Below are positions 18,115-28,530 of a stretch of 64,000 bases of DNA, one piece after another. Where the stretch lies: the NCBI RefSeq assembly GCF_001297125.1, contig NZ_LHPC01000021.1, forward strand, positions 282,031 to 346,030. Reading direction: 5' to 3'. The notes beneath the pieces were generated by a model. It was not told the DNA's origin and made no database searches. It saw only the letters and a list, made by a program, of their open reading frames with translations. This stretch comes from Pseudomonas sp. RIT-PI-q (lineage in GTDB: Bacteria > Pseudomonadota > Gammaproteobacteria > Pseudomonadales > Pseudomonadaceae). The stretch's first letter is position 1. Each line of letters opens with the position of its first letter. The position numbers and the translations under genes are program-made.

Positions 18115-18138
18115 AGCACCCTGCGGGGTGCTTTTTTT
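18115..18138 (+). terminator. Terminator of the glycine-zipper gene
   Basis: An AGCACCC/GGGTGCT-type stem with a short loop is followed by seven T, 25 bp past the stop codon. Confidence 0.88.
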
Positions 18139-18170
18139 GCGCCCAAAATAGATGACTCGACGCAACCCAC

Positions 18171-18270
18171 TGTAGGAGCGAGCTCGCTCGCGATGGATTC
18201 CGAAACACCGCTTTTATCCCGCAAGCATAAGTTTTCGTTGACGACCTTTGCGAGCAAGCTCGCTCCTACA
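18171..18270. repeat. REP pair, GTAGGAGCGAGCTCGCTCGCGA type
   Basis: Inverted REP arms (18171-18193 and 18248-18270) lie about 55 bp apart between the convergent glycine-zipper and suhB genes. Confidence 0.88.
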
Positions 18271-18302
18271 GGGAGGGATTTCCGAAGCCGAAATCCAGGC
18301 AT

Positions 18303-18332
18303 AAAAAAAGCACCCCTAAGGGTGCTTTTTTT
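18303..18332. terminator. Bidirectional terminator, mainly for suhB
   Basis: AAAGCACCC-CTAA-GGGTGCTTT carries A and T runs on both sides. It lies 12 bp past the suhB stop on the minus strand. Confidence 0.88.
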
Positions 18333-18344
18333 GTGGCTGAACGC

Positions 18345-19163
18345 TTAGCGCTTCAGCGAGGCCGGCAGGTGCGGCTGGATCGCCGTCAGCACTGCTTTGA
18401 AGCACTTGGTGTTGCCGGCAACGACGTGGCCTTTTTCAAGGAAGTCGTGGCCGCCGGTGAAGTCGCTCACCAAGCCACCGGCTTCCTGGATCAGCAGGGC
18501 GCCTGCAGCCATGTCCCACTCGGACAGGCCCGACTCCCAGAAGGCGTCGAAACGGCCGGCAGCCACGTAAGCCAGGTCCAGGCTCGCCGAGCCGGCGCGA
18601 CGGATGCCGGCGGTCTGGCCAACCAGGGCGCGGAACATGCCCAGGTAGTTGTCGAGGTTGTCCATCTGGTCGTCACGGAACGGGAAGCCAGTACCCAGCA
18701 GGGCGCCATCCAGGCTGGTGCGGCCGCTGACGCGCAGGCGGCGACCGTTCAGTTGAGCGCCGCGACCACGGCTGGCGGTGAATTCTTCCTGGCGAACCGG
18801 GTCCAGAACAACAGCGTGTTCCAGGCGACCACGGTATTTGCAGGCGATGCTGACAGCGAAGTGAGGAATGCCGCGCAGGAAGTTGGTGGTGCCGTCCAGC
18901 GGATCGATGATCCACAGGTACTCTTCGCCTTCGATGCCGCTACCGGCGTGCATGCCGGTTTCTTCACCGAGGATCGAGTGGTTCGGGTAAGCCTTGCGCA
19001 GCGCGTCGATGATTTTTTGCTCAGCGGCGCGATCCACCTCGGATACGTAATCCTTGGCGTCTTTTTCGTCGACCTTGATGGTATCCAGGCGCTCGATGGA
19101 GCGGAAGATCAATTCACTGGCGCTGCGGGCGGCGCGCAGCGCGATATTCAGCATGGGCTGCAT
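18345..19163 (-). CDS. suhB: Inositol-1-monophosphatase SuhB
   Basis: This 272-aa Mg-dependent phosphatase of the IMPase family is also part of Nus antitermination complexes on rRNA in gammaproteobacteria. Metal-binding motifs are visible: GEETGMHAGS, then WIIDPLDGTTNFLRGIPHFA (about 85-104) and the late SEWDMAAGALLIQEAGG. Length is normal. It is divergent from trmJ across 146 bp, in the same arrangement as in P. aeruginosa. Confidence 0.95.
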   Translation of the reverse strand: MQPMLNIALRAARSASELIFRSIERLDTIKVDEKDAKDYVSEVDRAAEQKIIDALRKAYPNHSILGEETGMHAGSGIEGEEYLWIIDPLDGTTNFLRGIPHFAVSIACKYRGRLEHAVVLDPVRQEEFTASRGRGAQLNGRRLRVSGRTSLDGALLGTGFPFRDDQMDNLDNYLGMFRALVGQTAGIRRAGSASLDLAYVAAGRFDAFWESGLSEWDMAAGALLIQEAGGLVSDFTGGHDFLEKGHVVAGNTKCFKAVLTAIQPHLPASLKR

Positions 19164-19309
19164 GGATGTGTCACCTAAGGTTGTTAAAGAAAGCCGAGCA
19201 TTCTATCAGAAAGTTTCTACAGGAGAAGGTCGGTGTTCGCTTTCATAGCTTAACGGTAGTAGGAACTGTAAGATTCGGCTCCCGATTATTGTGTTCGAGA
19301 ACGCCTCCC

Positions 19310-20080
19310 GTGCTGCAAAACATTCGTGTCGTCCTGGTCAATACCAGCCACCCCGGCAATATCGGCGGTGCTGCGCGTGCCATGAAGAACATGGGCCTGT
19401 CGCGGCTGGTGCTGGTCGAACCGCGTTTGTTCCCGCACCACGAGGCCGATGCACGTGCGTCTGGCGCCGGGGACATCCTTGAAAACGCGCAAGTCGTCGC
19501 CACCTTGGAAGATGCCTTGGTCGGCTGCAATCTGGTGCTTGGCACCAGCGCCCGTGATCGTCGCATTCCCTGGCCGCTGCTTGACCCCCGCGAATGCGGT
19601 ACGAAAGTGGTCGAGGAGGCTGCGCAGGGCGCCGAGATTGCCTTGGTATTCGGTCGTGAAGATTCCGGCCTGACCAATGAAGAGCTGCAGCGATGTCATT
19701 ATCACGTGCACATCCCATCAGACCCTGAGTTCAGTTCGCTGAACCTTGGGGCAGCGGTGCAGGTGTTGAGCTATGAAGTGCGCATGTCCTGGTTGGCAGC
19801 CCAAGGGCAGCCGAGCAAGGTCGAGAAGGAAGAAGTGGCCTCCGTCAAAAGCGCTGAGCTGGCGACCATGGATGAGCTGGAGCGATTCTATGAGCACCTG
19901 GAGCAAACCCTGGTGGCCATCGAATTCCTCGACCCGGAAAAGCCGCGGCACTTGATGGCGCGCCTGCGTCGGTTGTACGGACGAAGCTCGGTCAGCCGGG
20001 CGGAAATGAATATATTGCGTGGCATCCTCACGGAAACCCAGAAAGCGGCCCGTGGCGAGCTTCTAAAGCGGAAGGATTAA
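19310..20080 (+). CDS. trmJ: tRNA (cytidine/uridine-2'-O-)-methyltransferase TrmJ
   Basis: This 256-aa SPOUT-class enzyme methylates the 2'-O of nucleotide 32 in the anticodon loop. The knot domain shows [20 protein letters not shown] at the start, then [15 protein letters not shown] and [22 protein letters not shown]-terminal helical dimerisation arm follows. I chose GTG at 19310 because the family begins at this point; the 48 codons upstream in frame look non-coding. Confidence 0.93.
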   Translation: MLQNIRVVLVNTSHPGNIGGAARAMKNMGLSRLVLVEPRLFPHHEADARASGAGDILENAQVVATLEDALVGCNLVLGTSARDRRIPWPLLDPRECGTKVVEEAAQGAEIALVFGREDSGLTNEELQRCHYHVHIPSDPEFSSLNLGAAVQVLSYEVRMSWLAAQGQPSKVEKEEVASVKSAELATMDELERFYEHLEQTLVAIEFLDPEKPRHLMARLRRLYGRSSVSRAEMNILRGILTETQKAARGELLKRKD

Positions 20081-20082
20081 TG

Positions 20083-20859
20083 ATGTTCGAGCGTTTGCGT
20101 GAAGATATCCAGAGTGTTTTCCATCGTGACCCGGCGGCGCGTAACGCTTTTGAAGTCCTGACTTGCTACCCGGGCATGCACGCCATCTGGATCCATCGCC
20201 TGTCGTCTGCTCTGTGGGGGATGGGCTGGAAGTGGCTGGCGCGGCTGGTGTCGAACTTCGGTCGCTGGTTGACCGGGATCGAGATTCATCCGGGGGCCAA
20301 GGTGGGTCGTCGCTTCTTTATTGACCATGGCATGGGCATCGTCATCGGTGAAACCGCTGAGATCGGCAACGACGTCACTATTTACCAGGGCGTGACCTTG
20401 GGCGGCACCAGCTGGAACAAGGGCAAGCGTCACCCGACTTTGGGTGATGGCGTAGTGGTCGGGGCGGGCGCGAAGGTGCTCGGCCCCTTCACTGTCGGTG
20501 CCGGTGCCAAGGTGGGTTCCAATGCTGTCGTGACCAAGGAAGTGCCTCCGGGTGCGACTGTGGTCGGGATTCCGGGGCGGATAATCGTCAAATCCGACGA
20601 AGAGCAGGATGCCAAGCGCAAGGCCATGGCCGAGAAGATTGGTTTTGATGCCTACGGCGTGACTGAAGACATGCCTGATCCGGTGGCTCGCGCCATCAAC
20701 CAGTTGCTCGATCACTTGCAGGCGGTCGATGGGCGTCTGGAGGGGATGTGCGGTGCGTTGAAGGATCTGGGTAGTAATTACTGTGCGAAAGATCTGCCTG
20801 AACTGCGCGAAGAAGACTTCGCCTGCGTGAAGGACAAGGATCAGAGCCAGGCTAGCTAA
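20083..20859 (+). CDS. cysE: Serine O-acetyltransferase
   Basis: This 258-aa enzyme acetylates serine for cysteine synthesis. An N-terminal helical part ([10 protein letters not shown]) is followed by the left-handed hexapeptide beta-helix with [16 protein letters not shown] and [12 protein letters not shown]. It starts 3 bp after the trmJ stop (ATGATG; the second ATG fits the family). Placement just before iscR is meaningful, since it supplies the cysteine that IscS consumes. Confidence 0.93.
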   Translation: MFERLREDIQSVFHRDPAARNAFEVLTCYPGMHAIWIHRLSSALWGMGWKWLARLVSNFGRWLTGIEIHPGAKVGRRFFIDHGMGIVIGETAEIGNDVTIYQGVTLGGTSWNKGKRHPTLGDGVVVGAGAKVLGPFTVGAGAKVGSNAVVTKEVPPGATVVGIPGRIIVKSDEEQDAKRKAMAEKIGFDAYGVTEDMPDPVARAINQLLDHLQAVDGRLEGMCGALKDLGSNYCAKDLPELREEDFACVKDKDQSQAS

Positions 20860-20872
20860 ACCGAGTCAACTT

Positions 20873-20965
20873 CATCGCGGGCAAGCCCGCTCCCACAAGG
20901 TCTCTGCTGAGACGCCGATTGTGTGAATACCGACAATCACTGTGGGAGCGGGCTTGCCCGCGATG
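20873..20965. repeat. REP pair, GGGAGCGGGCTTGCCCGCGA type
   Basis: Two inverted arms (20873-20896 and 20941-20963) lie between cysE and the isc promoter region. Confidence 0.88.
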
Positions 20966-21057
20966 AACGATAACTCGGTACTGCTGGCTGTACGCAGCCA
21001 GCCTTTGCTATGATGCGCGCGCTCTTTTGCGGGTAAACCCGACTAAAGCACTAGGTC

Positions 21058-21086
21058 TTATAGTTGACTTAAATACTCGGGAATTG
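21058..21086 (+). promoter_or_regulatory. isc promoter with IscR type-1-like site
   Basis: The sequence around ATAGTTGACTTAAATACTCG resembles the known iscR promoter, in which the TTGACT -35 box overlaps an IscR [2Fe-2S] binding site. It lies about 40-65 bp before the iscR start. This predicts autorepression of the operon by holo-IscR. Confidence 0.6.
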
Positions 21087-21123
21087 CATACTCGCCCCAT
21101 TCCGAACTCCGTGGTAATTGTCC

Positions 21124-21615
21124 ATGCGACTGACTACAAAAGGCCGATACGCCGTGACCGCCATGCTCGACCTGGCGTTGCACGCGCAGCACGGGCCGGT
21201 GTCCCTGGCCGATATCTCCGAGCGCCAAGGCATCTCCCTGTCCTACCTCGAACAGCTCTTCGCCAAATTGCGCCGCAGCAATCTGGTGTCCAGTGTCCGC
21301 GGTCCGGGCGGTGGCTACCAACTGTCCCGCGACATGCAGGGCATCCAGGTCGCCCAGGTGATCGATGCGGTAAACGAATCGGTCGATGCAACCAAATGCC
21401 AGGGCCAGGGCGATTGCCATCAAGGCGACACCTGTCTGACCCACCACTTGTGGTGCGATCTGAGCCTGCAGATTCACGAATTTCTGAGCGGTATCAGCTT
21501 GGCTGACCTTGTCACTCGCCGTGAGGTACAAGAAGTAGCCCAGCGTCAGGATCAGCGCCGTTGCAACAGCAAGGCGCCACGCCTGGACAAGATTGAAGCG
21601 TCCGCCGTCGAATGA
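21124..21615 (+). CDS. iscR: Iron-sulfur cluster regulator IscR
   Basis: This 163-aa Rrf2-family repressor has a winged-helix N-terminus ([20 protein letters not shown]) and the cluster ligands Cys92, Cys98, Cys104 and His107, at the E. coli positions. It senses Fe-S status and controls the operon that follows. ATG at 21124 is preferred over the TTG two codons upstream. Past the ligands the tail is of ordinary length. Confidence 0.96.
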   Translation: MRLTTKGRYAVTAMLDLALHAQHGPVSLADISERQGISLSYLEQLFAKLRRSNLVSSVRGPGGGYQLSRDMQGIQVAQVIDAVNESVDATKCQGQGDCHQGDTCLTHHLWCDLSLQIHEFLSGISLADLVTRREVQEVAQRQDQRRCNSKAPRLDKIEASAVE

Positions 21616-21666
21616 CAGCCGAAGAGCTAAGCGGCACGCCAGCCAGCCTGATTTAGGAGATAGTCC

Positions 21667-22881
21667 ATGAAATTGCCGATTTACCTTGATTACTCTGCGA
21701 CCACCCCGGTTGATCCGCGTGTCGCGCAAAAGATGAGTGAATGCCTGCTGGTCGACGGAAACTTCGGTAACCCGGCGTCCCGTTCCCACGTGTTCGGCTG
21801 GAAAGCTGAAGAGTCCGTCGAAAACGCTCGTCGTCAGGTCGCTGACCTGGTTAATGCCGACCCGCGTGAAATCGTCTGGACCTCCGGTGCCACCGAGTCC
21901 GACAACCTGGCAATCAAGGGTGCGGCGCATTTCTATGCCACCAAGGGCAAGCACCTGATCACCACCAAGATTGAGCACAAGGCTGTCCTCGACACCATGC
22001 GCCAACTGGAGCGTGAAGGCTTCGAAGTGACCTACCTCGAGCCTCAGACTGATGGTCTGGTCACGCCCGCCATGATCGAAGCTGCCCTGCGTGACGACAC
22101 CATCCTGGTATCGGTCATGCACGTGAACAACGAAATCGGCACCATCAACGACATCGCAGCCATCGGCGAACTGACCCGCTCCAAGGGCATTCTGTTCCAC
22201 GTTGACGCTGCTCAGTCCACTGGCAAGGTCGACATCGACCTGTCGAAGCTGAAAGTCGACATGATGTCGTTCTCCGCACACAAGACCTACGGCCCTAAAG
22301 GCATCGGCGCACTGTACGTCAGCCGCAAGCCGCGTGTTCGCATCGAAGCGACCATGCACGGCGGCGGTCACGAACGCGGCATGCGTTCCGGCACCCTGGC
22401 GACCCACCAGATCGTCGGCATGGGCGAAGCCTTCCGCGTAGCCAAGGAAGACATGGCTGCCGAAAACGTGCGCATCAAAGCCTTGAGCGATCGCTTCTTC
22501 AAACAGGTCGAAGGCCTGGAAGAGCTGTACATCAACGGCAGCATGACCGCCCGCGTACCGCACAACCTGAACCTGAGCTTCAACTATGTCGAAGGCGAGT
22601 CGCTGATCATGGCGCTCAAGGACCTGGCGGTTTCGTCCGGTTCGGCCTGCACCTCGGCATCCCTTGAGCCTTCGTACGTACTGCGCGCCCTGGGCCGCAA
22701 CGACGAACTGGCACACAGCTCGATTCGCTTCACCTTCGGCCGTTTCACTACCGAAGAAGAAATCGACTACGCCGCGCAGAAAGTCTGCGAGGCCGTTACC
22801 AAGCTGCGCACCTTGTCGCCGCTGTGGGACATGTACAAAGACGGTGTCGACATTTCGAAGATCGAGTGGGCGGCACACTGA
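21667..22881 (+). CDS. iscS: Cysteine desulfurase IscS
   Basis: This 404-aa PLP enzyme releases sulfur from cysteine as a persulfide for cluster assembly and tRNA thiolation. The PLP lysine is Lys206 ([12 protein letters not shown]), and the persulfide cysteine is Cys328 on the flexible loop ([14 protein letters not shown]). The numbering is identical to E. coli IscS. AGGAGA lies just before the ATG. Confidence 0.97.
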   Translation: MKLPIYLDYSATTPVDPRVAQKMSECLLVDGNFGNPASRSHVFGWKAEESVENARRQVADLVNADPREIVWTSGATESDNLAIKGAAHFYATKGKHLITTKIEHKAVLDTMRQLEREGFEVTYLEPQTDGLVTPAMIEAALRDDTILVSVMHVNNEIGTINDIAAIGELTRSKGILFHVDAAQSTGKVDIDLSKLKVDMMSFSAHKTYGPKGIGALYVSRKPRVRIEATMHGGGHERGMRSGTLATHQIVGMGEAFRVAKEDMAAENVRIKALSDRFFKQVEGLEELYINGSMTARVPHNLNLSFNYVEGESLIMALKDLAVSSGSACTSASLEPSYVLRALGRNDELAHSSIRFTFGRFTTEEEIDYAAQKVCEAVTKLRTLSPLWDMYKDGVDISKIEWAAH

Positions 22882-22963
22882 TTTCAAGTCGCCGCAAACC
22901 GGCCCTGTAAACCCAGGTTTCAGGGCTCAAGAGCGACTCTCTGATGAGTGAGGATTAAGAATC

Positions 22964-23350
22964 ATGGCTTACAGCGAAAAGGTCATCGACCACTACGAAA
23001 ACCCGCGTAACGTCGGCAAGATGGACGCGGAAGACCCGGATGTTGGCACCGGCATGGTCGGCGCTCCGGCGTGCGGCGACGTGATGCGCCTGCAGATCAA
23101 GGTCAACGAGCAAGGCATCATCGAAGACGCCAAGTTCAAGACCTACGGTTGCGGTTCGGCTATCGCCTCCAGCTCCCTGGCGACCGAGTGGATGAAAGGC
23201 AAAACTCTGGATGAAGCAGAGACCATCAAAAACACTCAGCTGGCCGAAGAACTGGCTCTGCCGCCAGTAAAAATTCACTGCTCCGTACTTGCTGAAGACG
23301 CTATCAAAGCGGCCGTTCGCGACTACAAGCAGAAGAAAGGCTTGATCTGA
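22964..23350 (+). CDS. iscU: Fe-S scaffold protein IscU
   Basis: This 128-aa scaffold on which clusters are built has cluster ligands Cys37, Cys63, His105 and Cys106, with Asp39. The HscA-recognition motif LPPVK is at 99-103. It is the third gene of the operon. Confidence 0.97.
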   Translation: MAYSEKVIDHYENPRNVGKMDAEDPDVGTGMVGAPACGDVMRLQIKVNEQGIIEDAKFKTYGCGSAIASSSLATEWMKGKTLDEAETIKNTQLAEELALPPVKIHCSVLAEDAIKAAVRDYKQKKGLI

Positions 23351-23384
23351 CTTTCAAGATTTGGCGACGAGTAAGGAGTCACCG

Positions 23385-23708
23385 ATGGCTATCAGCATGA
23401 CAGAAGCGGCTGCTCAACACGTGCGACGCTCCCTCAACGGGCGCGGCAAAGGTGAAGGGATTCGTCTGGGTGTCCGCACCACAGGCTGTTCCGGCCTTGC
23501 CTACGTGCTGGAGTTTGTCGACGAGGTGGTTGCAGAGGATCAGGTGTTCGAAAGTCACGGCGAGAAAGTGATCATCGACCCGAAAAGCCTGGCCTACCTG
23601 GACGGCACCGAACTCGATTTCGTCAAGGAAGGGTTGAACGAAGGCTTCAAGTTCAACAACCCCAACGTGCGCGGTGAATGTGGCTGCGGCGAAAGCTTCA
23701 ACATCTGA
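23385..23708 (+). CDS. iscA: A-type Fe-S carrier IscA
   Basis: This 107-aa carrier that hands clusters to apoproteins has the conserved cysteines Cys35 (TTGCSGLAY), Cys99 and Cys101 (GECGCGESF). ATG at 23385 has AAGGAG 8 bases upstream; eight codons of upstream frame are dropped. Confidence 0.96.
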   Translation: MAISMTEAAAQHVRRSLNGRGKGEGIRLGVRTTGCSGLAYVLEFVDEVVAEDQVFESHGEKVIIDPKSLAYLDGTELDFVKEGLNEGFKFNNPNVRGECGCGESFNI

Positions 23709-23716
23709 GGCTGCTC

Positions 23717-24238
23717 GTGGGTACTCCTTGTCATTTCGCTTTATTTGAGCTGAAACCGAGCTTCCGTCTGGATCTCGATCAGCTGGCCACGCGCTATCGT
23801 GAGTTGGCGCGCGGTGTTCATCCGGATCGCTTTGCAGACGCTTCCGAGCGCGAGCAGCGGCTGGCGCTAGAGCAATCCGCGAGCCTCAACGAGGCCTACC
23901 AGACGCTCAAAAGTCCCCCAAAGCGCGCGCGATACTTGCTCGCATTGGGCGGTGGCGAGCTGCCGCTGGAGGTCACGGTGCATGATCCGGAGTTTCTTCT
24001 GCAGCAGATGGAGCTGCGTGAAGAGCTCGAAGATCTGCAAGACAGTGCCGACCTGGCCGGTGTTGCGGTGTTCAAGCGTCGCCTGAAGAAGGCTCAGGAT
24101 GAACTGAACGAAAGCTTCGCAGCCTGTTGGGATGATGCAGCGCAACGTGAACAGGCCGAACGCCTAATGCGGCGCATGCAGTTCCTCGACAAGCTCACCT
24201 ACGAAGTGCGCCAGTTAGAAGAGCGCCTCGACGATTAA
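23717..24238 (+). CDS. hscB: Co-chaperone HscB (J protein)
   Basis: This 173-aa J-domain protein presents IscU to HscA. The HPD triad is at residues 35-37 ([11 protein letters not shown]), and a C-terminal helical bundle binds IscU. The start is GTG at 23717, 8 bp after iscA, which gives the family's usual MG-PCHFALF opening. Confidence 0.95.
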   Translation: MGTPCHFALFELKPSFRLDLDQLATRYRELARGVHPDRFADASEREQRLALEQSASLNEAYQTLKSPPKRARYLLALGGGELPLEVTVHDPEFLLQQMELREELEDLQDSADLAGVAVFKRRLKKAQDELNESFAACWDDAAQREQAERLMRRMQFLDKLTYEVRQLEERLDD

Positions 24239-24289
24239 CCCAGTGCCGCTCCGGTCGCACGCCTGATATACAGATAAGTCCTGATTACG

Positions 24290-26155
24290 ATGGCCCTACT
24301 GCAGATCGCCGAACCCGGCCAAAGTCCTCAACCGCACCAGCGTCGTCTGGCTGTGGGGATCGACTTGGGCACTACCAATTCGCTGGTCGCTGCGTTGCGC
24401 AGTGGTCTTTCCGAGCCTCTGGCCGACGCTGACGGGCAGGTCATCCTGCCGTCTGCCGTGCGCTATCACGCCGATCGCGTCGAAGTCGGCGAGTCGGCCA
24501 AGCTGGCGGCTGCCACCGATCCCTTGAACACCGTGCTGTCGGTCAAGCGCTTGATGGGTCGTGGTCTGTCCGACGTCAAGCAATTGGGCGATCAACTGCC
24601 GTACCGCTTTGTCGGTGGCGAGTCGCACATGCCGTTCATCGAGACGATCCAGGGCCCGAAAAGCCCGGTCGAAGTCTCCGCCGATATCCTCAAGGTGCTG
24701 CGTCAGCGCGCCGAAGCGACATTGGGTGGCGAACTGGTCGGCGCGGTGATCACCGTTCCGGCCTATTTCGATGATGCTCAGCGTCAAGCCACCAAGGACG
24801 CGGCCAAACTGGCCGGTCTGAACGTGCTGCGTTTGCTCAATGAGCCGACCGCCGCTGCTGTGGCGTACGGTCTGGATCAGCACGCTGAAGGTCTGGTTGC
24901 CATTTATGACCTGGGCGGCGGCACCTTCGATATTTCGATTCTGCGCCTGACCGGCGGTGTCTTCGAAGTGTTGGCTACCGGTGGCGACAGCGCCCTGGGC
25001 GGCGATGACTTCGACCATGCAATCGCTGGCTGGATCATCGAGAGCGCCGGTTTGTCGGCTGACCTCGATCCAGGTGCGCAACGTAATCTGCTGCAAACCG
25101 CGTGTGCGGCCAAAGAAGCGCTGACCAATGTTGGGGCTGTCGAGGTCGCTTACGGCGACTGGAAAGCCGAGCTGACCCGTGAAGCCTTTAATGCGCTGAT
25201 CGAGCCAATGGTCGCCCGCAGCCTGAAAGCCTGCCGCCGCGCCGTGCGTGATTCCGGCGTCGAGCTGGAAGAAGTGCACGCCGTGGTCATGGTCGGCGGT
25301 TCGACTCGCGTGCCGCGGGTTCGCGAAGCGGTTGCCGAAGCCTTCGGTCGCGAACCGCTGACTGAAATCGATCCGGATCAGGTGGTGGCCATTGGTGCTG
25401 CGATCCAGGCCGATACGCTGGCTGGCAACAAGCGCGATGGCGACGAACTGCTGTTGCTGGACGTGATTCCGTTGTCCCTGGGGCTGGAAACCATGGGCGG
25501 CCTGATGGAGAAGGTGATTCCGCGTAACACCACCATCCCCGTCGCTCGCGCCCAGGACTTCACCACGTATAAAGATGGCCAGTCGGCCATGGCGATCCAC
25601 GTATTGCAGGGCGAGCGCGAGCTGATCAGCGACTGCCGCTCCCTGGCGCGTTTCGAATTGCGCGGTATTCCGGCGATGGTGGCCGGCGCGGCGAAGATTC
25701 GCGTGACCTTCCAGGTCGATGCCGACGGCCTGCTCAGCGTTTCGGCCCGCGAACTGGGTTCGGGCGTCGAGGCCAGTATCCAGGTCAAGCCGTCCTACGG
25801 CCTGACCGACGGCGAAATCGCCAAGATGCTCAAGGATTCGTTCCAGCATGCCAACGACGACAAGGTCGCCCGCGTGTTGCGTGAGCAGCAGGTCGATGCC
25901 CAGCGCCTGATCGAAGCGGTGCAAGGCGCCCTCGATGCCGACGGCGAGCGCTTGCTCGACGCCGAAGAACGCATGGTCATCGAATTGCAGATGCAGGAAC
26001 TGACCGAACTGATGAAAGGCACCGATGGTTACGCCATCGAGCAGCAGACCAAGCGTCTGTCGCAAGTGACCGATGCCTTTGCTGCCCGCCGCCTGGACTC
26101 GACGGTGAAATCCGCTCTGGCGGGGCGCAACCTGAATGAAATCGAGGATAACTGA
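24290..26155 (+). CDS. hscA: Fe-S assembly chaperone HscA (Hsp70)
   Basis: This 621-aa specialised Hsp70 drives cluster release from IscU. The ATPase domain shows [32 protein letters not shown] and [17 protein letters not shown] substrate-binding domain follows from about 390. Its stop overlaps the fdx start by one base. Confidence 0.97.
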   Translation: MALLQIAEPGQSPQPHQRRLAVGIDLGTTNSLVAALRSGLSEPLADADGQVILPSAVRYHADRVEVGESAKLAAATDPLNTVLSVKRLMGRGLSDVKQLGDQLPYRFVGGESHMPFIETIQGPKSPVEVSADILKVLRQRAEATLGGELVGAVITVPAYFDDAQRQATKDAAKLAGLNVLRLLNEPTAAAVAYGLDQHAEGLVAIYDLGGGTFDISILRLTGGVFEVLATGGDSALGGDDFDHAIAGWIIESAGLSADLDPGAQRNLLQTACAAKEALTNVGAVEVAYGDWKAELTREAFNALIEPMVARSLKACRRAVRDSGVELEEVHAVVMVGGSTRVPRVREAVAEAFGREPLTEIDPDQVVAIGAAIQADTLAGNKRDGDELLLLDVIPLSLGLETMGGLMEKVIPRNTTIPVARAQDFTTYKDGQSAMAIHVLQGERELISDCRSLARFELRGIPAMVAGAAKIRVTFQVDADGLLSVSARELGSGVEASIQVKPSYGLTDGEIAKMLKDSFQHANDDKVARVLREQQVDAQRLIEAVQGALDADGERLLDAEERMVIELQMQELTELMKGTDGYAIEQQTKRLSQVTDAFAARRLDSTVKSALAGRNLNEIEDN

Positions 26156-26496
26156 TGCCGCAGGTCATTTTTCTGCCACACGATAAGTTTTGCCCGGACG
26201 GCATGGTTGTGGAGGCTGAGCCCGGCACCTCCATTCTCGAACTGGCCCACGAGCACCATATCGAGATGGAAAGCGCCTGTGGCGGCGTTTGTGCCTGCAC
26301 CACCTGTCACTGCATCATTCGTGAAGGCTTTGACTCGCTGGAAGAAGCGGACGAACTGGAAGAAGATTTTCTTGATCGGGCCTGGGGTCTGGAAGCGCAA
26401 TCGCGTCTAGGCTGTCAGGCGATTGTCGGGACTGAAGACCTGACCGTCGAAATTCCGAAATACTCGCTCAACCATGCCGCCGAAGCGCCGCACTGA
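26155..26496 (+). CDS. fdx: ISC-type 2Fe-2S ferredoxin
   Basis: This 113-aa adrenodoxin-type ferredoxin supplies electrons for cluster assembly. The ligands lie in ACGGVCACTTC (Cys42, Cys48, Cys51), and a fourth cysteine follows in RLGCQAI. One extra cysteine (Cys46) is family-typical. Confidence 0.96.
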   Translation: MPQVIFLPHDKFCPDGMVVEAEPGTSILELAHEHHIEMESACGGVCACTTCHCIIREGFDSLEEADELEEDFLDRAWGLEAQSRLGCQAIVGTEDLTVEIPKYSLNHAAEAPH

Positions 26497-26511
26497 TTCA
26501 AGGGAACCGAC

Positions 26512-26712
26512 ATGAGTCTGAAATGGGTTGATGTGCTGGAAATCGCGATCCAGCTGGCTGAATCCAAGCCGGAAGTGGACCCGCGCTACGTGAACTTCGT
26601 CGATCTGCACAAATGGGTGCTGGCATTGCCGGAGTTCAGCGATGATCCGACACGCGGTGGCGAGAAGGTGCTTGAAGCCATTCAGGCCGCCTGGATCGAA
26701 GAAGCAGAGTAG
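26512..26712 (+). CDS. iscX: Fe-S assembly protein IscX
   Basis: This 66-aa acidic protein binds IscS and iron and tunes the rate of cluster assembly. The family pattern WVDVLEIAIQLAE...DP-YVNFVDLHKWV is clear. Its TAG stop codon is also the first three bases of the adjacent repeat (26710-26812). Confidence 0.95.
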   Translation: MSLKWVDVLEIAIQLAESKPEVDPRYVNFVDLHKWVLALPEFSDDPTRGGEKVLEAIQAAWIEEAE

Positions 26713-26812
26713 GAGCTGACGAGCGAAGCGAGGCTGCGATCTTTTCCCATGCCGCTTGAATCTCAAGCGCGAGAGCGGGATCTAAGGATCGCAGCCTTCG
26801 GCAGCTCCTACA
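26710..26812. repeat. Inverted repeat of the TAGGAGCTG...CAGCTCCTA family
   Basis: Outer arms TAGGAGCTG and CAGCTCCTA enclose matching inner blocks (GGCTGCGATCTT and AAGGATCGCAGCC). It begins at the iscX stop codon. The same family forms the near-perfect hairpin at 43586-43664. Confidence 0.8.
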
Positions 26813-26856
26813 GAAGGCAGAGGTCGTGACCTTTACTCAGTTAGGCAATACCCAAG

Positions 26857-26879
26857 AACCCGCGTATAATTCGCGGGTT
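26857..26879 (+). promoter_or_regulatory. Palindrome with embedded TATAAT upstream of ndk
   Basis: AACCCGCG and CGCGGGTT form a perfect 8-bp inverted repeat around TATAATT. TATAAT has a weak -35 match (TTAGGC) 18 bp upstream, so it fits the ndk promoter. The stem followed by TTTAATTTTT could also act as a terminator for the isc operon. Confidence 0.5.
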
Positions 26880-26915
26880 TAATTTTTCACAAATTACCGT
26901 TTCTGGAGTTACACC

Positions 26916-27341
26916 ATGGCTGTTCAACGTACTTTCTCCATCATCAAGCCTGACGCTGTTGCAAAAAACGTTATCGGCGAGATCACCACTCGTTTCGAAA
27001 AAGCTGGCCTGCGCGTTGTAGCTTCGAAACTGAAGCAACTGTCCAAAGCTGAAGCTGAAGGCTTCTACGCTGAGCACAGCGCTCGTGGTTTCTTCGGCGA
27101 CCTGGTTGCTTTCATGATCTCCGGTCCGGTTGTCGTTCAGGTTCTGGAAGGCGAAAACGCTATCGCTCTGAACCGTGAGCTGATGGGCGCTACCAATCCT
27201 AAAGAAGCTGCTGCCGGTACCATCCGCGCTGACTTCGCTGATTCCATCGACGCCAACGCTGTACACGGTTCGGACTCCGAAGCCGCTGCTGCTCGCGAAA
27301 TCTCGTACTTCTTCGCAGCTACTGAAGTAACCACTCGCTAA
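26916..27341 (+). CDS. ndk: Nucleoside diphosphate kinase
   Basis: This 141-aa enzyme transfers phosphate among (d)NTPs through phospho-His117 (NAVHGSDS). Other motifs are [12 protein letters not shown] and [10 protein letters not shown]. Codon use is strongly biased, as in highly expressed genes. Confidence 0.97.
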   Translation: MAVQRTFSIIKPDAVAKNVIGEITTRFEKAGLRVVASKLKQLSKAEAEGFYAEHSARGFFGDLVAFMISGPVVVQVLEGENAIALNRELMGATNPKEAAAGTIRADFADSIDANAVHGSDSEAAAAREISYFFAATEVTTR

Positions 27342-27369
27342 GCATTGGCTTAAGAGTGAAGGTGAATCC

Positions 27370-28518
27370 ATGACTACATCGACTGTTAAAACTAACCTGC
27401 TGGGTCTGACTCAGCTGGAAATGGAAAAATTCTTCGACTCAATCGGGGAGAAGCGTTTCCGTGCCGGTCAGGTAATGAAATGGATTCACCACCTTGGCGT
27501 CGATGATTTCGACGCCATGACGAACGTCAGCAAGGCCCTGCGCGACAAGCTCAAGGCCATTGCCGAAGTTCGTGGTCCCGAAGTGGTCAGCGAGGACATT
27601 TCCACCGACGGCACCCGTAAGTGGGTGGTGCGCGTGGCGTCCGGCAGCTGCGTCGAGACCGTGTATATTCCCCAGGGCAAACGCGGCACGCTGTGCGTTT
27701 CGTCTCAGGCAGGCTGTGCCCTGGATTGCAGTTTCTGCTCCACCGGCAAGCAAGGTTTCAACAGCAACCTTACCGCCGCCGAAGTCATCGGCCAGGTGTG
27801 GATTGCCAATAAATCGTTCGGCAGCATCCCGGCGACCGCCGACCGTGCCATCACCAACGTGGTGATGATGGGCATGGGCGAGCCGCTGCTGAACTTCGAC
27901 AACGTCGTGGCCGCCATGCACCTGATGATGGATGACCTGGGCTACGGGATTTCCAAGCGCCGCGTGACCCTGTCCACTTCGGGCGTGGTGCCGATGATCG
28001 ATGAGCTGTCCAAGCACATCGACGTCTCCCTGGCGTTGTCGCTGCACGCACCGAATGACGCATTGCGTAACCAATTGGTGCCGATCAACAAGAAATACCC
28101 GCTTAAGATGCTGCTCGAGTCGTGCCAGCGCTACATGTCGTCCCTGGGCGAGAAGCGCGTACTGACCATCGAGTACACCTTGCTCAAGGACATCAACGAC
28201 AAGGTTGAACACGCGGTCGAAATGATCGAGTTGCTCAAGAACATCCCGTGCAAGATCAACCTGATCCCGTTCAACCCGTTCCCGCATTCCGGTTACGAGC
28301 GTCCGAGCAATAACGCGATTCGCCGTTTTCAGGATCAGCTTCACCATGCCGGTTTCAATGTCACCGTACGCACCACCCGCGGTGAAGACATCGATGCCGC
28401 GTGTGGCCAATTGGTAGGGCAGGTGCTGGATCGCACCCGTCGCAGCGAGCGTTATATCGCCGTGCGTGAATTGAGCGCCGAAAACGATATCGCACAGAAC
28501 GCTGCGAACAATAATTAA
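27370..28518 (+). CDS. rlmN: 23S rRNA/tRNA (adenine-C2)-methyltransferase RlmN
   Basis: This 382-aa radical SAM enzyme methylates A2503 of 23S rRNA and A37 of some tRNAs. The 4Fe-4S motif is Cys116-x3-Cys120-x2-Cys123 (CALDCSFC). The segment [15 protein letters not shown] is typical, and the C-terminal catalytic cysteine lies in [10 protein letters not shown]. Confidence 0.96.
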   Translation: MTTSTVKTNLLGLTQLEMEKFFDSIGEKRFRAGQVMKWIHHLGVDDFDAMTNVSKALRDKLKAIAEVRGPEVVSEDISTDGTRKWVVRVASGSCVETVYIPQGKRGTLCVSSQAGCALDCSFCSTGKQGFNSNLTAAEVIGQVWIANKSFGSIPATADRAITNVVMMGMGEPLLNFDNVVAAMHLMMDDLGYGISKRRVTLSTSGVVPMIDELSKHIDVSLALSLHAPNDALRNQLVPINKKYPLKMLLESCQRYMSSLGEKRVLTIEYTLLKDINDKVEHAVEMIELLKNIPCKINLIPFNPFPHSGYERPSNNAIRRFQDQLHHAGFNVTVRTTRGEDIDAACGQLVGQVLDRTRRSERYIAVRELSAENDIAQNAANNN

Positions 28519-28530
28519 GAGAGGATCTCT

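Noticed and set aside
19166..19309. N-terminal extension of TrmJ from an upstream ATG
   Set aside because: The extra 48 residues do not match the family, and the known start aligns with GTG at 19310.
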